From Limisalsivibrio acetivorans (GTDB taxonomy: Bacteria; Chrysiogenota; Deferribacteres; Deferribacterales; Geovibrionaceae): a stretch of DNA of 64,000 bases. Below, piece after piece: positions 62,736 to 64,000 of this stretch; the first letter of the stretch is position 1; the number at the start of each line of letters is the position of its first letter. The stretch lies in NCBI RefSeq assembly GCF_000421105.1, contig NZ_ATWF01000001.1:840930-904929 (forward strand). Reading direction: 5' to 3'. A program made the translations under genes and the position numbers. The notes under the pieces are model-generated. The model ran no database searches, had not been told where the DNA came from, and saw only the letters and a program-made list of their open reading frames with translations.

Positions 62736-64000
62736 CTACATCCTTTCCGGTGCGCTAACACCAAGAAGACCAAGCCCGAAACGAACAGCAGAAGCTACTG
62801 CCAGTGCTAGGGAAAGCCTTGCACCTGTGAGTTCGGGGTTATCGGGCATGATGATTACAGTATTGTAGTAGTATGAGTGGAACATGGAGGCAAGATCCTG
62901 CAGGTAATAAACAATCCTGTGCGGTTCCCTGTGTGATGCCGCCGATTCCACGATACCCTTGAGCTCAAGTATTTTTCTGGTAATAGCCTGCTCGTCGTCG
63001 AGGGTAAGAAGGGACAGGTTCTCACCACTCTTAAACTCAACCCCCTGCTCCTCCGCCTTGCTTAAAAGACTGCAAACACGGGCATGGGCGTACTGAACAT
63101 AGTAAACAGGGTTATCGGAGGTTCGCTTCTTTGCTAGATCCAGATCGAAGTCGAACTGCGCCTGAAAATCCCTCATGAGATAGAAGAAACGTGAGGCATC
63201 AATACCAACCTCGTCCAAGAGCCACTTAAGGGTTATAAACTCCCCTGCCCTTGTGGACATGGAAACACGCTCCCCGTCTTTAACAAGATTCACCATCTGG
63301 ATGAGCACAACCTCAAAATCCCTGTCGTCATACCCTAGGGCCTTAACAGCGGAATCGAGCCTCTTAACGTATCCATGGTGGTCCGCTCCCCATACATCGA
63401 TGGAGGTCTGAACACCCCTTTTATATTTGTTCCTGTGGTATGCGATATCCGAAGCGAAGTAGGTGTATTCACCGTTCTGCCTCTGCACAACCCTGTCCTT
63501 ATCATCGCCGAATTTTGTTGAAGCGAACCAGACAGCGCCGTCCTTATCGTAGACGTGCCCTTTCACTCTGAGCTCGTCGAGGCATTCCTGCACATCCCCC
63601 TTATCATAGAGGGATTTCTCACTGAACCATTCATCAAATTCCACACGGAACTGGGCGAGATCATCCTTTATACTGCCGCCGATCTCATCAAGCCCGTAGC
63701 TCAGGCAGACCTTCAGAGCCTCGTTTTCGCCCATGAGGTAAACCTTTTTCCCCTCATTCGCATATACGACCTTAGCCACATCCATGATGTAATCACCCTT
63801 GTAACCATCCTCGGGGAACGGATACTTTTCGCCGATGAGCTCATGGTAGCGTGCGAGAATACTTTTTGAGAGGTTAAGCATCTGCTTGCCGGCATCGTTT
63901 ACGTAATACTCCCGCTGAACGGAATATCCGGCTGCCTCGAGGATCCGGGCCACGCTGTCGCCGTAGGCGGCGTTTCTTCCGTGGCCGATATGCAGGGGCC
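62736..64000 (-). CDS. argS: Arginyl-tRNA synthetase (5' end beyond the window)
   Basis: About 421 residues of the C-terminal part. The frame is open to base 64000 and includes PLHIGHGRNAAYGDSVAR, the class I HIGH motif, so the shorter GTG-started frame at 63953 is not the true start. WGADHHGYVKRLDSAVKALGYD and VSMSTRAGEFITL (KMSKS-equivalent) lie in the middle. The helical anticodon-binding domain ends the protein (HSYYYNTVII). It charges tRNA-Arg and leads the SPOR, hydrolase, hemY, elbB run. Confidence 0.95.
   Translation of the reverse strand, partial: PLHIGHGRNAAYGDSVARILEAAGYSVQREYYVNDAGKQMLNLSKSILARYHELIGEKYPFPEDGYKGDYIMDVAKVVYANEGKKVYLMGENEALKVCLSYGLDEIGGSIKDDLAQFRVEFDEWFSEKSLYDKGDVQECLDELRVKGHVYDKDGAVWFASTKFGDDKDRVVQRQNGEYTYFASDIAYHRNKYKRGVQTSIDVWGADHHGYVKRLDSAVKALGYDDRDFEVVLIQMVNLVKDGERVSMSTRAGEFITLKWLLDEVGIDASRFFYLMRDFQAQFDFDLDLAKKRTSDNPVYYVQYAHARVCSLLSKAEEQGVEFKSGENLSLLTLDDEQAITRKILELKGIVESAASHREPHRIVYYLQDLASMFHSYYYNTVIIMPDNPELTGARLSLALAVASAVRFGLGLLGVSAPERM

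Overview
The window is a chromosomal segment of a Gram-negative (diderm) bacterium with moderate G+C. LPS-type glycosyltransfer, a TonB/ExbB/ExbD system, SPOR-domain, lipoprotein and SurE genes all point to a diderm. Sucrose synthase beside sucrose-phosphate synthase, an acetate symporter beside a CBS/DUF294 regulator, and a cytochrome bd-like membrane pair with a fused c-type haem together suggest a Deferribacterota member (Denitrovibrio/Geovibrio-like). That placement is inference from gene content; no rRNA marker is present. I saw no rRNA, tRNA, CRISPR array, insertion sequence or prophage. Both window ends cut genes: a response regulator at the left and argS at the right.

Region by region. 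1-8.6 kb (minus) is one compact operon: a secreted protein of unknown function, a PfkB sugar kinase, sucrose-phosphate synthase fused to a phosphatase, sucrose synthase, then a histidine kinase and a response regulator. 8.8-12.6 kb (plus) has a five-PKD lipoprotein and a ZIP metal transporter, each ending at a good terminator. 12.7-15.1 kb (minus) is the two-gene bd-like complex. 15.3-24 kb (plus) carries a heptosyltransferase-like gene, a PAS-GGDEF cyclase, and an addB-addA-radical SAM operon. 24-29.5 kb has a DUF2188 gene, an rsgA split by a frameshift, a membrane metallophosphoesterase, a Xre/RES toxin-antitoxin pair, small unknown genes and a thiamine-binding-type DUF77 protein. 29.5-33.8 kb has an orphan ABC-type binding lipoprotein coupled to a PAS histidine kinase, divergent from an unknown 291-aa protein. 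33.8-37.4 kb (minus) has a capsule-type protein, a flippase and two small membrane proteins divergent from a MarR regulator. 37.9-42.3 kb is the DUF294 regulator divergent from DUF485-actP. 42.4-47.4 kb has def and the biotin genes bioF-hydrolase-bioC and bioA-bioD on opposite strands. 47.4-55.4 kb (minus) runs from a TPR protein through surE, a previously unmarked 40-codon lipoprotein, a 900-residue TPR protein, exbB, exbD, tonB and a MidA-type methyltransferase. 55.5-64 kb has a CoA-disulfide-reductase-like flavoprotein, modE, a flavodoxin-fold reductase, elbB, hemY, a PgaB-type glycoside hydrolase, a SPOR protein and argS.

How the parts work together. The sucrose operon can make sucrose (SPS plus phosphatase), interconvert it with NDP-glucose and fructose (sucrose synthase), and phosphorylate the fructose (PfkB kinase). 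This fits compatible-solute or carbon-storage metabolism, perhaps controlled by the adjoining two-component pair. The biotin block covers pimeloyl-ACP formation (BioC plus an alpha/beta hydrolase in the BioH position) through dethiobiotin; bioB is not here. The surE-to-tonB block looks like a dedicated proton-motive-force-driven envelope machine with its own TPR partner and small lipoprotein. Gene packing is tight: ATGA-type overlaps are common inside operons, and four convergent gene pairs overlap at their stop codons.

The least-explained items are the bd-like haem-c complex, the TPR/ExbBD/TonB operon with its micro-lipoprotein, the binding-protein/histidine-kinase pair, the 291-aa unknown at 32.9 kb, and the rsgA frameshift.
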